Shown here piece by piece: positions 12,030-27,544 of a stretch of 64,000 bases of DNA; the stretch's first letter is position 1; each line of letters opens with the position of its first letter. Below the pieces are notes generated by a model that searched no databases, was not told the origin of the DNA, and was given only the letters and a program-made list of their open reading frames with translations. The stretch is taken from assembly GCF_035594125.1 (NCBI RefSeq), contig NW_026973750.1, positions 336,001-400,000 on the forward strand. Reading direction: 5' to 3'. A program made the position numbers and the translations under genes. This DNA comes from Scylla paramamosain. Its lineage: Eukaryota > Arthropoda > Malacostraca > Decapoda > Portunidae.

Positions 12030-14051
12030 ATGTCTTTTGAGTGTTTTTGAGCGTGTTAAGCAATAAAGCACTAAAAGGAAGGGCAGTCACATTACATGGG
12101 AATAAAACCAAATTTTACCAAGAACTTGCCTTTAAGTGTTTTTGAGCTCCTTACATACCAAAATGCTAAGACGCCTGCAAAATACATTTTATGGAGAAAC
12201 AGAATAATATTACCAAATACATGTATTTTGAGTATTTTTGATCATATTATCTATAAAAACACTTAAATACATGCACAGAACCTTATGTTTGGGAAACGAA
12301 AGGACATTACGAAAAACGTGTATTATGAGTGTTTTTTAAGTTCCTTCAATACCTAAAAGCTAAAACCCACAAATACCACTCTTTATTTAGAAAAAAAATA
12401 ATAAACAAAAAGAATAAAAAAATGTGATTTTTTTTTTTGTTACTCATCCTTATAGGTACCGAGATGTGAAAATTCTGCCAAAAGTCAGGGTATTTATGTG
12501 GAAAGAAGAACATTACCAAAAAAGTTAATTACAGCTTTTTTTTTCGGATTGTTAAGTACCAAACCCTAAAGTACATGCAAAGAGACCTATATAGGGAAGT
12601 TAAACGACTTCATCAGAAACCTGTCTTTTCAGTGTTTTTCAGCATGTTAGGCACCAACACGATAAATAATATGGAAGTCAGTCAATATGTGAATCCAAAA
12701 CAAAATTACTGAAAACGTGTCTTTTCAGTGTTTTACGTAGAAAAACACTAAAGCGGATGTAAACCAACCAATATGAACAAATAGAATAACATTACTAAAA
12801 AGATATATTTTGAGTGTTTTTGAGCTTGTTACCTACAAAAAATGCAAAAATGGATGTAAAGCACTCTATATTAGGAAACAAAAGGACTTTACGAGAAACG
12901 TGTATAATGAGTGTTTTATAGTTTTAAAACAACCACAAGGCAATAAACACAAAAACTCGTGTATATAGAGAAATTTCTAACAAACCGAAATGTTGAAATG
13001 CATGAATAACACTTTTAATCAATAAACAGAACTACCTTACCATATTGTGTATTTTAAGTGTTTTTCACATTCTTAGTTACGAAAATGCCAAATTACATGC
13101 GAAACTACCTTCATGTGGGAAAAAAAAGACATTTCCAAAAAAGTGTATTTTTAGTGTTTTTGAGCGTGATATGCAACAATGCCCCAAAAAGCACAACAAT
13201 CACATTACATGGGAATAAAACCAATTTTTACGAAGAACTTGCCTTGAAGTGTTTTTTAACTCCTTACATACGAAATCTCTAAAACGTATGGAAAACACCC
13301 TTTATGGAGAAACAGAATAACATTACCAAAAACATGTATTTTGAGTGTTTTTGATCATGTAACGTATAAAAACGCTTAAATACATGTAAAGGACCCTATG
13401 TTTGTATAACAAAAGGACATTACGAAAATCGTGTATTATAAGCATTTTTAAGTTACTTAAGTACCAAAAAGCTAAAACCCACAAATAACACTCTTTATGG
13501 AGATAATTTTTTTTTTTTGTTATTCATCATCATAGTTACCGAGATGCCAAAATTCTAGCAAAATTCATGGAAATTTTGTGAAAGAAAAACAAAAACAAAA
13601 AATTTAGCTTTTTTCCGGGGTTATGTACGAACCCTAAAGTGTATGCAAATCCACCTATATGGAGAAATTACACGACTTTACCAGAAACCTGTCTTTTGAG
13701 TGTTTTTCAGCAATATCAACAATATTACTGAAAACGTGTTTTTTCAGTGATTTACGTAGAAAAACGCTAAAACGGATGTAAACCAACCAATATGAAGAAA
13801 TTTCCAAAAAGATATATTTTGATGTGTTTTTGAGCTTGTTACCTACAAAAAATGAAAAAAATGGATTTAAAGCACTTTATATTGCCAAAGAAAAGGACAT
13901 TACGAGAAACGTGTATGAGTGTTTTATGGTTTGACAAGAATTAGAAGTAAAAAAACTCAAAAACTCGTGTAAAATAGAGAAGTTTCTTATATACCAAAAA
14001 GCTGAAACTCATGAATAACATTTTTAATTTTGAAACAGAAATACCTTACCA
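12030..14051 (-). repeat. Inner left arm of palindrome 1 (minus satellite)
   Basis: About two HOR units in minus orientation, J marker near 12455 and 13540. It pairs with plus satellite 14955-16978. The unit near 13705 lacks ~55 bp spanning the G/H border (cagcaatatcaacaatattac). That is a lineage mark also seen at ~7920, 15295, 20245, 31805, 46925 and 50130. Confidence 0.85.
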
Positions 14052-14954
14052 TGTCTTGATATTGGTTGGTTTGCATCAGTTTTAGCGTTTTTCTACGTAA
14101 AACACTGAAAGGACACGTTTTCAGCAATTTTGTTTTGGATTCTCATATAGAGTGAGTTCCTTATTATTTATCGTTTTGGTGTCTACCATGCTAAAAAAAC
14201 ACTCAAAAAACAGATTTCTGGTAAGGTCGTTTATTTTCCTCATATAGGAGTCCTTGGATGCACTTTAGGGTTTGGTATATAACAGTCCGAAAAAAAAAAG
14301 CTAAAATTATTTTTTTTGATAATTTTCTTTTATCATATAATAGCCCTAAATTTTCCCAGAATTTTGGAATCTCAGTACCTATGAAGATGAATAACTTTTT
14401 TTTTTAAATAAAGAGTGTTATTTGTGGGTTTTAACTTTTCAGTACTTAAGGAACTTAAAAACACTTATAATACACATTTTTTCGTAATGTCATTTCGTTT
14501 CGCAAAAATAAGGTTCTTTGTATGTATTTAAGCATTTTTATAGATAACATGATCTAAACCCTCAAAATATGTTTTGGTAATTTTATTCTGTTTCTCCATA
14601 AAAGGTGTTTTGCATGCGTTTTAGCGTTTTGGTATGTAATGAGCTCAAAAACACTTAAAAGCAAGTTCTTGGTAAAAGTTGTTTTTATTCTTATGTAATG
14701 TTATTACACTGCTTTTTAGTGCTTTATTGCCTAACACGCTAAAAAAAACACTCAAAAAACACTTTTCTTGTTATATCATTTTTTTTTCTTACATAAAGCT
14801 AGTTTTGCATGAAATTTGGGGTTTTGGTAACTAAGAATGTGAAAAAAAACTCAAAACACAGGCATAATGTAAGTTTGTTCTATTTCTTAATTAAAAATAT
14901 TATTCATGAGTTCCAGCATTTTGGTATGTAAGAAACTTTTCTAATACACACATT
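14052..14954 (+). repeat. Central spacer of palindrome 1
   Basis: About 903 bp with no inverted partner inside palindrome 1. Just left of it the satellite is in minus orientation, ending in ataccttacca. At 14052 it switches to plus orientation inside subunit F (tcttgatattggttgg) and stays plus into the right arm, whose first paired bases (tggtaaggtat) are at 14955-14965. The spacer is ordinary HOR sequence and is closely similar to about 45658-46560 in the second palindrome. It therefore looks like a piece of an older direct array left unpaired when the palindrome formed. Confidence 0.85.
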
Positions 14955-16978
14955 TGGTAAGGTATTTCTGTTTCAAAATAAAAATTGTTATTCATGAGTT
15001 TCAGCTTTTTGGTGTGTAAGAAACTTCTTTATTTTATACGAGTTTTTGAGTTTTTTTCCTTCTGATTCTTGTGAAACTATAAAACACTCATACACGTTTT
15101 TCGTAATGTCCTTTTCTTTGCCAATATAAAGTGCTTTCCAATCATTTTTTCATTTTTTGTAGGTAACAAGCTCAAAAACACATCAAAATATATCTTTTTG
15201 GAAATGTTATTCTATTTCTTCATATTGGTTGGTTTACATCCGTTTTAGCGTTTTTCTACGCAAATCACTGAAAAGACACGTTTTCAGTAATATTGTTGAT
15301 ATTGCTGAAAAACACTCAAAAAGACAGGTTTCTGGTAAAGTCGTGTAATTTCCCCATATAGGTGGATTTGCATATACTTTAGGGTTTGTATATAACCCCG
15401 GAAAAAAAGCTAATTTTTATTTTTTTTTTCACAAAATTTCCATGAATTTTCCCAGAATTTTGGCATCTCGGTAACTATGAAGATGAATAACAAAAAAAAA
15501 ATTATCTCTATAAAGAGTGTTATTTGTGGGTTTTAGCTTTTTGGTACTTAAGTAACTTAAAAACACTCATAATACACGATTTTCGTAATGTCCTTTTGTT
15601 ATTCAAACATAGGGTCCTTTACATGTTTTTAAGCGTTTTTATAGGTTACATGATCAAAAACACTCAAAATACATGTTTTTTGGTAATGTTATTCTGTTTC
15701 TCCATAAAGGGTGTTTTCCATACGTTTTAGAGATTTGATATGTAAGGAGTTAAAAAACACTTAAAGGCAAGTTCTTCGTAAAAGTTGGTTTTATTCCCAT
15801 GTAATGTGATTGTTCTGCTTTTTAGGGCATTGTTGCATATCACGCTCAAAAACACTAAAAATACATTTTTTTGGAAATGTCATTTTTTTTCCCACATGAA
15901 GGTAGTTTCGCATGTAATTTGGCATTTTCGTAACTAAGAATGTGAAAAACACTCAAAATACACAATATGGTAAGGTAGTTCTGTTTATTGATTAAAAGTG
16001 TTATTCATGCATTTAATCATTTCGGTTTGTAAGAAATTTCTCTATATACACGAGTTTTTGTGTTTATTGCCTTGTGGTTGTTTTAAAACTATAAAACACT
16101 CATTATACACGTTTCTCGTAAAGTCCTTTTGTTTCCTAATATAGAGTGCTTTACATCCATTTTTGCATTTTTTGTAGGTAACAAGCTCAAAAACACTCAA
16201 AATATATATTTTTTGTAATGTTATTCTATTTGTTCATATAGGTTGGTTTGCATCCGCTTTAGTGTTTTTCTACGTAAAACACTGAAAAGACACGTTTTCA
16301 GTAATTTTGTTTTGGATTCACATATTGACTGACTTCCATATTATTTATCGCGTTGGTGCCTAACATGCTGAAAAACACTGAAAAGACAGGTTTTTGATAA
16401 AGTCGTTCAACTTTCTTATATAGGTGTCTTTGCATGCACTTTAGGATTTGGTACTTAACAATCCAAAAAAAAAAGCTCTAATTAAATTTTTTGGTAATGT
16501 TCTTCTTTCCACATAAATACCCTGAATTTTGGCAGAATTTTCGCATCTCGGTACCTATAAGGATGAGTAACAAAAAAAAAATCCCATTTTTTATTTTTTT
16601 TGTTTATTATTTTTTTTCTAAATAAAGAGTGGTATTTGTGGGTTTTAGCTTTTAGGTATTGAAGTAACTTAAAAAACACTCATAATATACGTTTCTCGTA
16701 ATGTCCTTTCGTTTCCCAAACATAAGGTTCTGTGCATGTATTTAAGTGTTTTTATAAATAATATGATAAAAAACACTCAAAATACATGTATTTGGTAATA
16801 TTATTCTGTTTCTCCATAAAATGTATTTTGCAGGCGTCTTAGCGTTTTGGTATGTAAGGAGATCAAAAACACTTAAAGGCAAGTTCTTGGTAAAATTTGG
16901 TTTTATTCCCATGTAATGTGATTGCCCTTCCTTTTAGTGCTTTATTGCGTAACACGCTCAAAAAACACTCAAAAGACA
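14955..16978 (+). repeat. Inner right arm of palindrome 1 (plus satellite)
   Basis: J markers near 15470 and 16553. Besides pairing with 12030-14051 as an inverted copy, this segment and the preceding spacer are a direct, colinear relative of about 45658-48635 (offset ~31.65 kb, e.g. 16979 with 48636). The two palindromes therefore share a common ancestral block. Confidence 0.85.
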
Positions 16979-17455
16979 TGCAAGGCCTCGCATATGAGCA
17001 AATAAGAGACCTTACCAGAAATCTGTCTTTTGAGGGTTTTTCAGCATGTTAGGCACCAAAACGATGAATAATAAGGAACTCTCTCTATGTGGGAATCCAA
17101 AAGAAAATTACTGAAAACTTGTTTTCTCAGTCTTTTACGTAGAAAAACGCTAAAACTGATGCAAACCAACCAATATCAAGAAGCAGAAAAACATTACCAA
17201 AAATATATATTTTGAGTGTTTTTGAGCTTGTTACATACAAAAAAAACACAAAATTGATACAAAACACTCTATATTGGGAAACAAAGGGACATTGCGAGAA
17301 AAGTGTATAATGAATGTTTTATAGTTCAAAAAAACCACAAGCCAAAAAACGCAAAAACTCGTGTATATGGAAAAGCTTCCTAGATACTAAAATGCTGAAA
17401 CTCATGAATAACACTCTTAATTGAGAAACAGAACAACCTTACTAAATGCGTGTCA
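16979..17455 (-). repeat. Inverted H-to-D cassette (minus within plus)
   Basis: Mirror partner of 11558-12029. It begins at aagacatgcaaggcctcgc and ends at actaaatgcgtgtc, after which plus satellite resumes in subunit B. Its subunits H, G, F, E and D are in reverse order. Confidence 0.82.
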
Positions 17456-17972
17456 AAAACACTAAAAGGCAATTTTTTCGTAAAAGTTGGTTTTATTCCC
17501 ATGTAATGTGATTGCCCAGCTTTTTAGTGCTTTATTGCCTAACATGCTCAAAAACACTCAAAGACACTTTTCTGGTAATGTCATTTTATTCCCACATAAA
17601 GTTAGTTTCGCATGGAATTTGGGGTTTTGGTAACTAAGAATGTAAAAAAACACTCAAAATACACACATTTAGTAAGGTTGTTCTGTTTCTTGATTAAGAG
17701 TGTTATTCATCAGTTTCAGCATTTTGGTATCTTAGAAACTTCTCCACACAGACGAGTTTTTTGCGTTGTTTGCCCTGTGATTCTGGTGAAACTATAAAAC
17801 ACTCATTATACACGTTTTTCGTTATGTCCATTTTTTTTTCCTAATATACAGTGCTTTGCATCCATTTTTGCCTTTTTTTTTATGTAACAAGCTCAAAAAC
17901 ACACAAAATATACTTTTCTGGTAATATTATTCTATTTTTTCGTATTCGTTGGTTTGCATCCGTTTTAGAGTT
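17456..17972 (+). repeat. Plus-orientation satellite segment
   Basis: Subunits B to G in forward order, partner of 11035-11557. It ends at gttttagagtttacgagg, where satellite flips to minus for the next 9.5 kb. Confidence 0.82.
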
Positions 17973-20900
17973 TACGAGGAAATTAAACGACTTTACAGGA
18001 AAACTGTCTTTTGAGTGTTTTTCAGCATGTTAAGCACCAAAACGATAAATAATATGGAAGTCACTCTACATGGGATTCCAAAACAAAATTACTGAAAACG
18101 TGTCTTTTCAGTGTTTTACGTAAAAAATTTTAAAACTGATGCAAACAGACCAATATGAAGATATAGAATAACTTTACCAAAAAGAATATATTTTAAGTAT
18201 TTTTGAGTTTGTAACAAACAAACAAAAAAAAAAAAACGCGAAAATAGATGCAAAGCACTCTATATTGAGAAACAAAAAGACATTACGAGAAACGTGTATA
18301 ATGAGTATTTTATAGTTTCACAAGAACCACAAAGCAAAAAACGCAAAAACTAGTGTATATGGAGAAGTTTCTTAGATACCAAAATGCTGAAACTCCTGAA
18401 TAACACTCTTAATTAAGAAGCAGAATAACATTACTAAATGCGTGTATTTTGAGTGTTTTTCACTTTCTTAGTTACTAGAACACCAAAAAGCATGCGAAAT
18501 AAGCTTTATGTGGGAAAAAAAAATGATATAACCAGAAAAGTGTCTTTTGAGGGTTTTTGAGAGAGTTAGGCAATAAAGCACTAAAAAGGAGGGCAATCAC
18601 ATTACAACGGAATAAAACCAACTTTTACCAAGAACTTGCCTTTAAGTGTTTTTTTAACTCCTTATATACCAAAACGCTAAAAACATATGCAAAACACCCT
18701 TTACGGAGAAACAGATTATCATTACCAAAAACATATATTTTGAGTGTTTTTTTATCATGTTACCTCTAAAAACACTTAAATACATGCTAAGAACCCTATG
18801 TCTGGGAAACGAAAGGACATTACGAAAAACGTATATTATGCGTGTTTTTAAGTTCCATAAGTACCAAAAAGCTAAAACCTCTTCATAAAGAAAAAAATAA
18901 AGAAATAACAAAAAAAATAGGATTTTTTTTTTTGTTATTCTTCTTCATAGGTACTTAGATGCAAAAATTCTGGCAAAATTCAGGGAAATTATGTGAAAAA
19001 AGAACATTATCAAAAATGTTAATTTTAGCTCTTTTTCGGACTTTTATTTACCAAACCATGAAGTGCATGCAAACCCAATTATATGGAGAAATCAGACGAC
19101 ATTACGAGAAACCTGTGTTTCTATTGTTTTTCAGCATGTTAGTCATCAAAACAATAAATAATATTAAAGTCATTCTATGTGGTAATCAAAAACAAAATTA
19201 CTTTAAACGTGTCTTTTTCGTGTTTTACGTAGAAAAACGCTAAAACGGATGCAAGCCAACCAATATAAAGAAATAGAATAAGATTACCAAAAAGAAATAA
19301 TTTGAGTGTTTTATTAGCTTTTTACTTACAAAAAAACGCGAAAATGGATGGAAAGCTCTCTCTATTGGTTAACAAAAGGACATTACGAGAAACGTGTATA
19401 ATGAGTGTTTTATAGATTCTCAAGAATCACAAGACAAAAAACGCAAAAACTCGTATATATGGAGAAGTTTCTTAGATACCAAAATGGTGAAACTCCTGAA
19501 TAACACTATCAATTGAGAAACAGAACAACCTTACCAAATGCGTGTATTTTGAGTGTTTTTCACATTCTTAGTTACCAAAACCCCAAATTTTATGTGAAAG
19601 TAGCTTTATGTTGGAAAAAAAATTACCAGAAAAGTGTCTTTTAAGTGTTTTTTTTTTTTTTTTTAGCATGATAGGCAATAAAGCACTAAAAAGCAGGGCA
19701 ATCACATTACATGGGAAAAAAATCAACTTTTACCAAGTGATTTTTCTAAGTGTTTTTGAGCTCCTTATATACCAAAACGCTAAAACGCATGTAAAACACC
19801 CTTTATTTAGAATCGGAAAAACATTACCAAAAACATGTATTTTGAGTGTTTTTGATCATGTTACCTATAAAAACGCTTAAATACATGCAAAGAATCTTAT
19901 GTTTGGGAAACGAAAGGACATTTCGAGAAACGTGTATTATGAGTGTTTTTAAGTTCATTTAAGTACCAAAAAGCTAAAACCCACAAATAACACTCTTTAT
20001 AGAGAAAAAGTAAATAAATAAATAAATAGAAAAATAGGATTTTTTTTATTCATCTTCATAGGTACCGAGATGCTAAAATTCTGCCAAAATTCATGGAAAT
20101 TTTGTAAAAAAAAAAAACATTATAAAAAAAATAATTTTAGCTTTTTTCCAGTTATAAACAAACTCTGAAATGCATGCAAATCCACCTATGTGGGGAAATT
20201 ACACGACTTTACCAGAAACCTGTCTTTTGAGTGTTTTTCAGCAATCTGAACAATATCACTTAAAACGTGTCTTTTCAGTGATTTACGTAGAACAACGCTA
20301 AAACAGATGCAAACCAACCAATATGATGAAATAGAATAACATTACCAAAAAGATATATTTTGTTGTGTTTTTGAGCTTGTTACCTACAAAAAATGCAAAA
20401 ATGGATGGAAAGCACTTTATATTGGCAAGTAAGAGGACATTACGAGAAACGTGTATGAGTATTTTATAGTATGACAATAACCACAAGGTAAAATACTCAA
20501 AAACTCGTGTACATCAAGAAGTTTCTTACATACCAAAAAGCTGAAACTCATCAATAACACTTTTAATTTTGAAAGAGAAATACCTTACCAAATGTGTGTA
20601 TTAGAAAAGTTTCTTACATACCAAAATGCTGAAACTCATGAATAACACTTTTAATTAGGAAATAGAACAACCTTACTAAACCCTGTGTTTTGAGTTTTTT
20701 TCACATTCTTAGTTATCAAAACCCCAAATTCCATGCAAAACTAGCTTTATGTGGGGAAAAAAAAAATGATATAACCAGAAAAGTGTTTTTTGAGTGTCTT
20801 TGAGCGTGTTAGGCAATAAAGCACTAAAAAGCAGAAGAATAACATTACATGGGAATAATAACAACTTTTACCAAGAACTTGCCTTTAAGTGTTTTTGAGC

Positions 20901-21230
20901 TAATTACATACCAAAACGCTAAAACGCATGCAAAACACCTTTTATGGAGAAAGAGAATAAAATTACCAAAAACATATATTTTGAGTGTTTTTGATCATGT
21001 TATCTATAAAAACGCTTAAATACATGCAAAAAACCTTATGTTTAAGAAACGAAAGGACATTACGAGAAATGTGTATTATAAGTGTTTTTAAGTTCCTTAA
21101 GTACCAAAAAGCTAAAACCCACAAATAACACTCTTTATTTAGAAAAAAAGTAACAAAATAAAAAAAATAGGATTTTTTTTCTTATTCATCTTCATAGGTA
21201 CCGAGATGCCAAAATTCTGGGAAAATTCAG

Positions 21231-21419
<189 letters not shown>

Positions 21420-24400
21420 AAAACAAAAATTATCAAAAAAGTGAATTTTAGCTTTTTTTGGGACTGTTATGTACCAAACCCTAAAGTGCATCCAAAGAAT
21501 CATATATGAGAAAATTAAACGAGCTTACCAGAAATCTGTTTTTTGAGTGTTTTCCAGCAAGTTAGGCACCAAAACGATAAATAATAAGGATCTCACTCTA
21601 TATGAGAATCCAAAACAAAAATACTGAAAAAGTGTTTTTTCTTTCTTTTACGTAGAAAAACGCTAAAACGGATGCAAACCTACCAATATCAAGAAATAGA
21701 AAAACATTACCAAAAAGGTATATTTTGAGTGTTTTTGAGCTTGTTACCTACAAAAAACGCGAAAATTGATGCAAAGCACTCTATATTAAAAAATAAAAGG
21801 ACTTTGCAAGAAAAGTGTATAATGAGTTTTTTATAGTTCAAAAGAACCAAAAGGCTAAAAACAGAAAAACTCGTGTATATGGAGAAAGTTCCTAGATACC
21901 AAAATGCTGAAACTCATGAATAACACTCTTAATTGAGAAATAGAACAACCTTACTAAATGCGTGTATTTTGAGTGCTTTTCACATTCTTAGTTACCAAAA
22001 CCCCAAATTGCATGCAAAACCACCTTTATGTGAGAAAAAAATCACATTACCAGAAAAGTGTCTTTTAAGTGTTTTTGAGCGTGATCGGCAATAAAGCACT
22101 AAAAAGCAGGGCAATCATATTAAATTGGAATAACACCAATTTATACCAAAAATATGCCTTTAATTGTTTTTGATGTTCTTATATACCAAACCACTAAAAC
22201 CCATACAAAAACAAACTTTATGGAGAAACAGAACAACTTTACCAAAAACAAGTATTTTGAGTGTTTTTGATATTGTTATCTATAAAAACGCTTAATTACA
22301 TGCAAAGAACATTATGTTTGGGAAACAAAAGGATATTACGAGAAACGTGTATTATGAGAGTTTTTTTAAGTTCCTTAAGTACCAAAAAGCTAAAACCTAC
22401 CAATAACAGTCTTTATTTAGAAAATAAAAAAAATAAAAATATAAAAAAAATAGGATTTTTTTTTTTTGTTATTCATATTCATAGGTACCGAGATGCCAAA
22501 ATTCTGGGAAAATTCAGGGCAATCATATAATAAAAAAGTATTATCAAAAAAGTTAATTTCCGGTTTTTTTTTTATTTTACTTTTATGTACCAAACTTTAA
22601 AGTGCATGCAAAGACTCCTATATGAGGAAATTAAACGTCCTTACCAGAAATATGTGTTTTGAGTGTTTTTTAGCATGTTAGGCACCAAAACGATAAATAA
22701 TAAAGAACTCACTCTATATGGGAATCCAAAAAAAAGCTACTTAAAACGTGACTTCTCAGTGTTTTACGTTGAAAAACAAAGCAAAGCAACCAATATCTAG
22801 AAATAGAAAAACGTTACTAAAAGGGTATATTTTGAGTGTTTTTGAGCATGTTACCTACAAAACACGCGAAAATTAATGCAAAAAACTCTATATTGGGAAA
22901 GAAAAGGACATTGCAAGAAAAGTGTATAATGAGTGTTTTATAGTTCATAAGAACCGCGAGGCAAAAAACGCAAAATCTCGTGTATATGGAGAGGTTTCCT
23001 AGATACAAAAATGTTAAAACTCATGTATAACACTCCTAATTGAGAAAGAGAACAGCCCTAATAAATGCGTGTATTTTGATTGCTTTTCACATTCTTATCA
23101 AAAATAAAAAATTGCATGCGAAAATAGATTTGTGGGAAAAAAAAAGACTTTACCAGAAAAGTGTCTTTTGAGTGTTTTTGAGCGTGATAGAAAATAAAGC
23201 ACTAAAAAGGAGGGCAATCACATTACGTTGGAGGAAAACGAATTTTTACCAAGAACTTACATTTATGTGTTTTTGAGCTTCTTATATACCAAAACATTAA
23301 AACGCATGCAAAACACTTTTTATGGTGAAACAGAATAACATTACCAAAAACATGTATTTTGAGTGTTTTTGATCATGTTACCAATAAAAACGCTTAAATA
23401 AATGCAAAGAACACTATTTTTGGGAAACGAAAGGAGATTACGAGAAACGAGTATTATGAGTGTATTTAAGTTCATTAATTACCAAAAAGCTAAAAGCAAT
23501 AAATAAATAAATAAAAAATTGAATAAATACAATATATTTTTTCTTTCTTATTCATCTTCACAGGTACCGAAATTACAAAATTCGGGCAAATTTTAGGAAA
23601 TTATGTGAAATAAGAACATTATCAAAAAAGTTAAATTTAGATTTTTTTTCGGACTGTTATGTACCAAACCCATAAAGTACATGCAAAGCCAGCTATATGG
23701 GGAAATTAAACGTGTTTGCCAGAAAACAGTCGTATGAGTGTTTTTCAGCATGTTAGGAATCAACGTGATAAAACCCAAGGAAGTCAATCTATATGAGAAT
23801 CCAAAACAAAATTAATGAAAACGTGTCTTTTCGGTGTTTTACGTACAAAACGCTAAAACAGATGCAAACTAACCAAAATAAAAAAATAGAATAACATTAC
23901 CAAAAAGGTATTTTTTGAGTGTTTTTGAAATTGTTACCTACAAAAAACGCGAAAATGGATGGAAAGCATTCTATATTGGGAAGCAAAAGGCATCAAAAAG
24001 CATGTTAGGCATCAAAACGATAAATAATATGAAAGTCACTCTATATGGATATCCAAAACAAAATTACTGGAAACGTGTCTTTTAAAAGATTTACGTAGAG
24101 AAACGCAAAAACGGAGGGAAACCAGCCAATATGAAGGAATAGAATAACATTACCAAAAAATATCTTTTGTGTGTTTTTGAGCTTGTTACATAAAAAGAAA
24201 CTCGAAAATGGATCCAAAGCACTCTATATAAGAAAAAAGAGGACATAACGAGAAACGTTTATAATGAGTGTTTTATAGTTCATCAGAATCACAAGTCAAA
24301 AAACGCAAAAACTCGACTATATGGAGATGTTTCTAAGATACCAAAATACTGAAACTCATGAATAACACTCTTAATCAAGAAACAGAACAACTTTACTAAA

Positions 24401-24613
24401 TGCGTGTATTTTGAGTGTTTTTTTGCATTCTTAGTTACCAAAACCCCAAATTCCATGCGAAACTAGCTTTATGAAGGAAAAAAATGACATTACCAGAAAA
24501 GTGTCTTTGAGTGTTTTTGAGCGTGTTAGTCAATAAAGCACTAGAAAGCAGGGCAATCACATTACATGGGAATAAAACCAACTTTTAGGAAGATCTTGCA
24601 TTTTAGTGTTTTT

Positions 24614-24916
24614 GACACGCATTTAGTAAGGTTGCTCTATTTTTCAATTAAGAGTGTTATTCATGAGTTTCAGCATTTACACGAGTTTTTGCGTTTTTTG
24701 CCTTGTGGATTTTTTGAACTATAAAACATTCATTATACATTTTTCTCGCAATGTTTTCTACGTAAAACATTGAAAAGACACGTTTTCAGTAATTGGATTC
24801 CCACATAGAGTGAGTTCCTTATTATTTATCGTTTTGGTGCCTAACATGCTGAAAAACACTCAAAAGACAGATTTCTTGTAACGTCTTTAATTTCCTCATA
24901 TGGGAGGCTTTGTATG
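24614..24916 (+). repeat. Plus cassette inside right arm of palindrome 1
   Basis: Joints tttttgacacgcatttagtaag (left) and ggctttgtatgtcttttc (right) match the other cassettes. It is shorter than 11558-12029 because subunits E-F are partly missing: the E2 string cgcaatg runs directly into ttttctacg of G near 24750. This is the longer, presumably less deleted, partner of 3533-3748. Confidence 0.78.
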
Positions 24917-27544
24917 TCTTTTCAGTGTTTTTGAGCGTGTTACGCAATAAAGCACTAAAAGCCAGGGCAATCACATTACATGGGAATAAAACCAAATTTT
25001 ACCAAGAACTGGCCCTTAAATGTTTTTGAGCTCCTTACATACCAAAACGCTAAAACGCATGCAAAATACATTTTATGGAGAAACAGAATAACATTACCAT
25101 ATACATGTATTTTGATTGTTTTTGATCATGTTATCTAAAAAAAACGCTTAAATACATGCAAAGAACCTTATGTTTGGAAAACGAAAGAACATTACGAGAA
25201 ACGTGTATTATGAGTGATTTTTAAGTTCCTTCAGTACCAAAAAAGCTAAAACCCACAAATAACACTCTTTAGAAAAAAATAAATAAATAAATAAAAAAAT
25301 AAAAAAATGGAATTTTTTTGTTTTTGTTTTTCATCTTCATAGGTACCGAATTGCCAATATTCTGCCAAAATTCAGGGAATTTATGTGAAAAAAAGAACAT
25401 TATCATGAAAGTTAATTATAGCTTTTTTTTTCTGATTGTTATGTACCAAAACTTAAAGTGCATAAACGACTTTACCAGAAACCTGTCTTTTCAATGTTTT
25501 CAGCATGTTAGGCACCAATACGATAAATAATATGAAAATCAGTCAATATCTGAATCCAAAACAAAATTACTGAAAACGTGTCTTTTTAAAGTTTTACGTA
25601 AAAAAAACGCTAAAGCGGATACAAACCATCCTATATGAAGAAATAGAATAACATTACCAAAAAGATATTTTTTGAGTGTTTTTGAACTTGTTACCTACAA
25701 AAAATGAAAAAATGGATGTAAAGCACTCTATATTAGGAAACAAAAGGACATTACGAGAAACGTGTATAATGAGTGTTTTATAGTTTTAAAAGAACCACAA
25801 GGCAATAAACGTAAAAACTCGTGTATATAGAGAAATTTTTACATACCAAAATGATGAAATGCATGAATAACACTTTTAATCGAAAAACAGAACTACCTTA
25901 CCAAACTGGGTATTTTAAGTGTTTTTCACATTTTTAGTTACAAAAATGCCAAATTACATGTGAAACTAGCTTCATTTGGGGAAAAAAAAATGACATTACC
26001 AGAAAAGTGTCTTTTGAGCGTTTTTGAGCGTAATATGCAACAAAGTACTAAAAAGCAGAACAATCACATTACATGAGAATAAAACCAATTTGTACGAAGA
26101 ATTTGCCTTTAAGTGTTTTTTAACCCCTTATATACCAAACCCCTAAAACGCATGAAAAACAAACTTTATGGAGAAACAGAATAACATTACCAAAAACATG
26201 TATTTTGAGTGTTTTTGATCATGTTATCTATAAAAACACTTAAGTACATGCAAAGAATATTATGTTTGGGAAACAAAAGGACATTATCAGAAACGTGTAT
26301 TATGAGTGTTTTTATAAGTTTCTTAAGTACCAAAAAGCTAAAACTCACAAATAACACTCTTTATTTAGAAAATAAAAAATAAAAAAATATAATAAATAGG
26401 ATTTTTTTTTTTTTGTTATTCATCTTCATAGGTACCGAGATGCCAAAATTCTGGAAAAATTCAGGGCAATTATATGATAAAAGAATATTATCAAAAAAGT
26501 TAATTTCAGCTTTTTTTTTTCGGACTGTTATGTACCAAACCCAAAAGTGGATGCAAAGCCTCCAATATGAGGAAATTAAACGACCTTACCAGAAATTTTT
26601 GTTTTGTGTGTTTTTTAGCATGTTAGGCACCAAAACGATAAATAATAAGGATCTCACTCTATATGGGAATCCAAAACAAAGTTACTAAAAACGTGTCTTC
26701 TCAGAGTTTTACGTAGAAAAACGTTAAAACGGATGCAAACTAACCAATATCATGAAATAGAAAAACGTTACCAAAAAATATATTTTGAGTGTTTTTAAGC
26801 TTTTTACCTTCAAAAACGCGAAAATTGATGCAAAGTACTCTATATTGGGAAACAAAAGGACATTGCAAGAAAAGTGTATAATGAGAGTTTTATAGTTCAA
26901 AAGAACCACAAAGCAAACAACGCAAAAACTCGTTTATTTGGAGAGATTTCCTAGACACCAAAATGCTGAAACTCATGAATAACACTCTTAATTGAGAAAC
27001 AGAACAACCTTAATAAATGCGTGTATTTTGAGTGCTTTTCACACTCTTAGTTACCAAAAAACCCCAAATTACATGCGAAAATAGCTTTGTGGGGAAAAAA
27101 TGACTTTACCAGAAAAGTATCTTTTGAATTTTTTTAAACGTGATAGGTAATAAAGCACTCAAAAGCAGGACAATCACATTATATTGGAATAAAACCATTT
27201 TTTACCAAGAACTTGCTTTTAATTTTTTTTGAGCTCCTTTTATACAAAACTGCTAAAACGCTATCAAGACACACTTTAAGGAGAAACAGAATAACATTAC
27301 CAAAACCTTGTATTTGAGTGTTTTTGATCACGTTATCTATAAAAACGCTTAAATACATGCAAAGAACCTTATGTTTGGGAAACGAAAGGACATTACGAGA
27401 AACGTGTATTATGAGTGTATTTAATAAACTTAAGTACCAAAAAAAGGAAAATCCCACAAATAACACTCTTTATTGAGAAAAAAAAAATAAATAAATAAAA
27501 AATAAAAAAATAAGATTATTAATTTTTTTTTTTATCTTCATCAT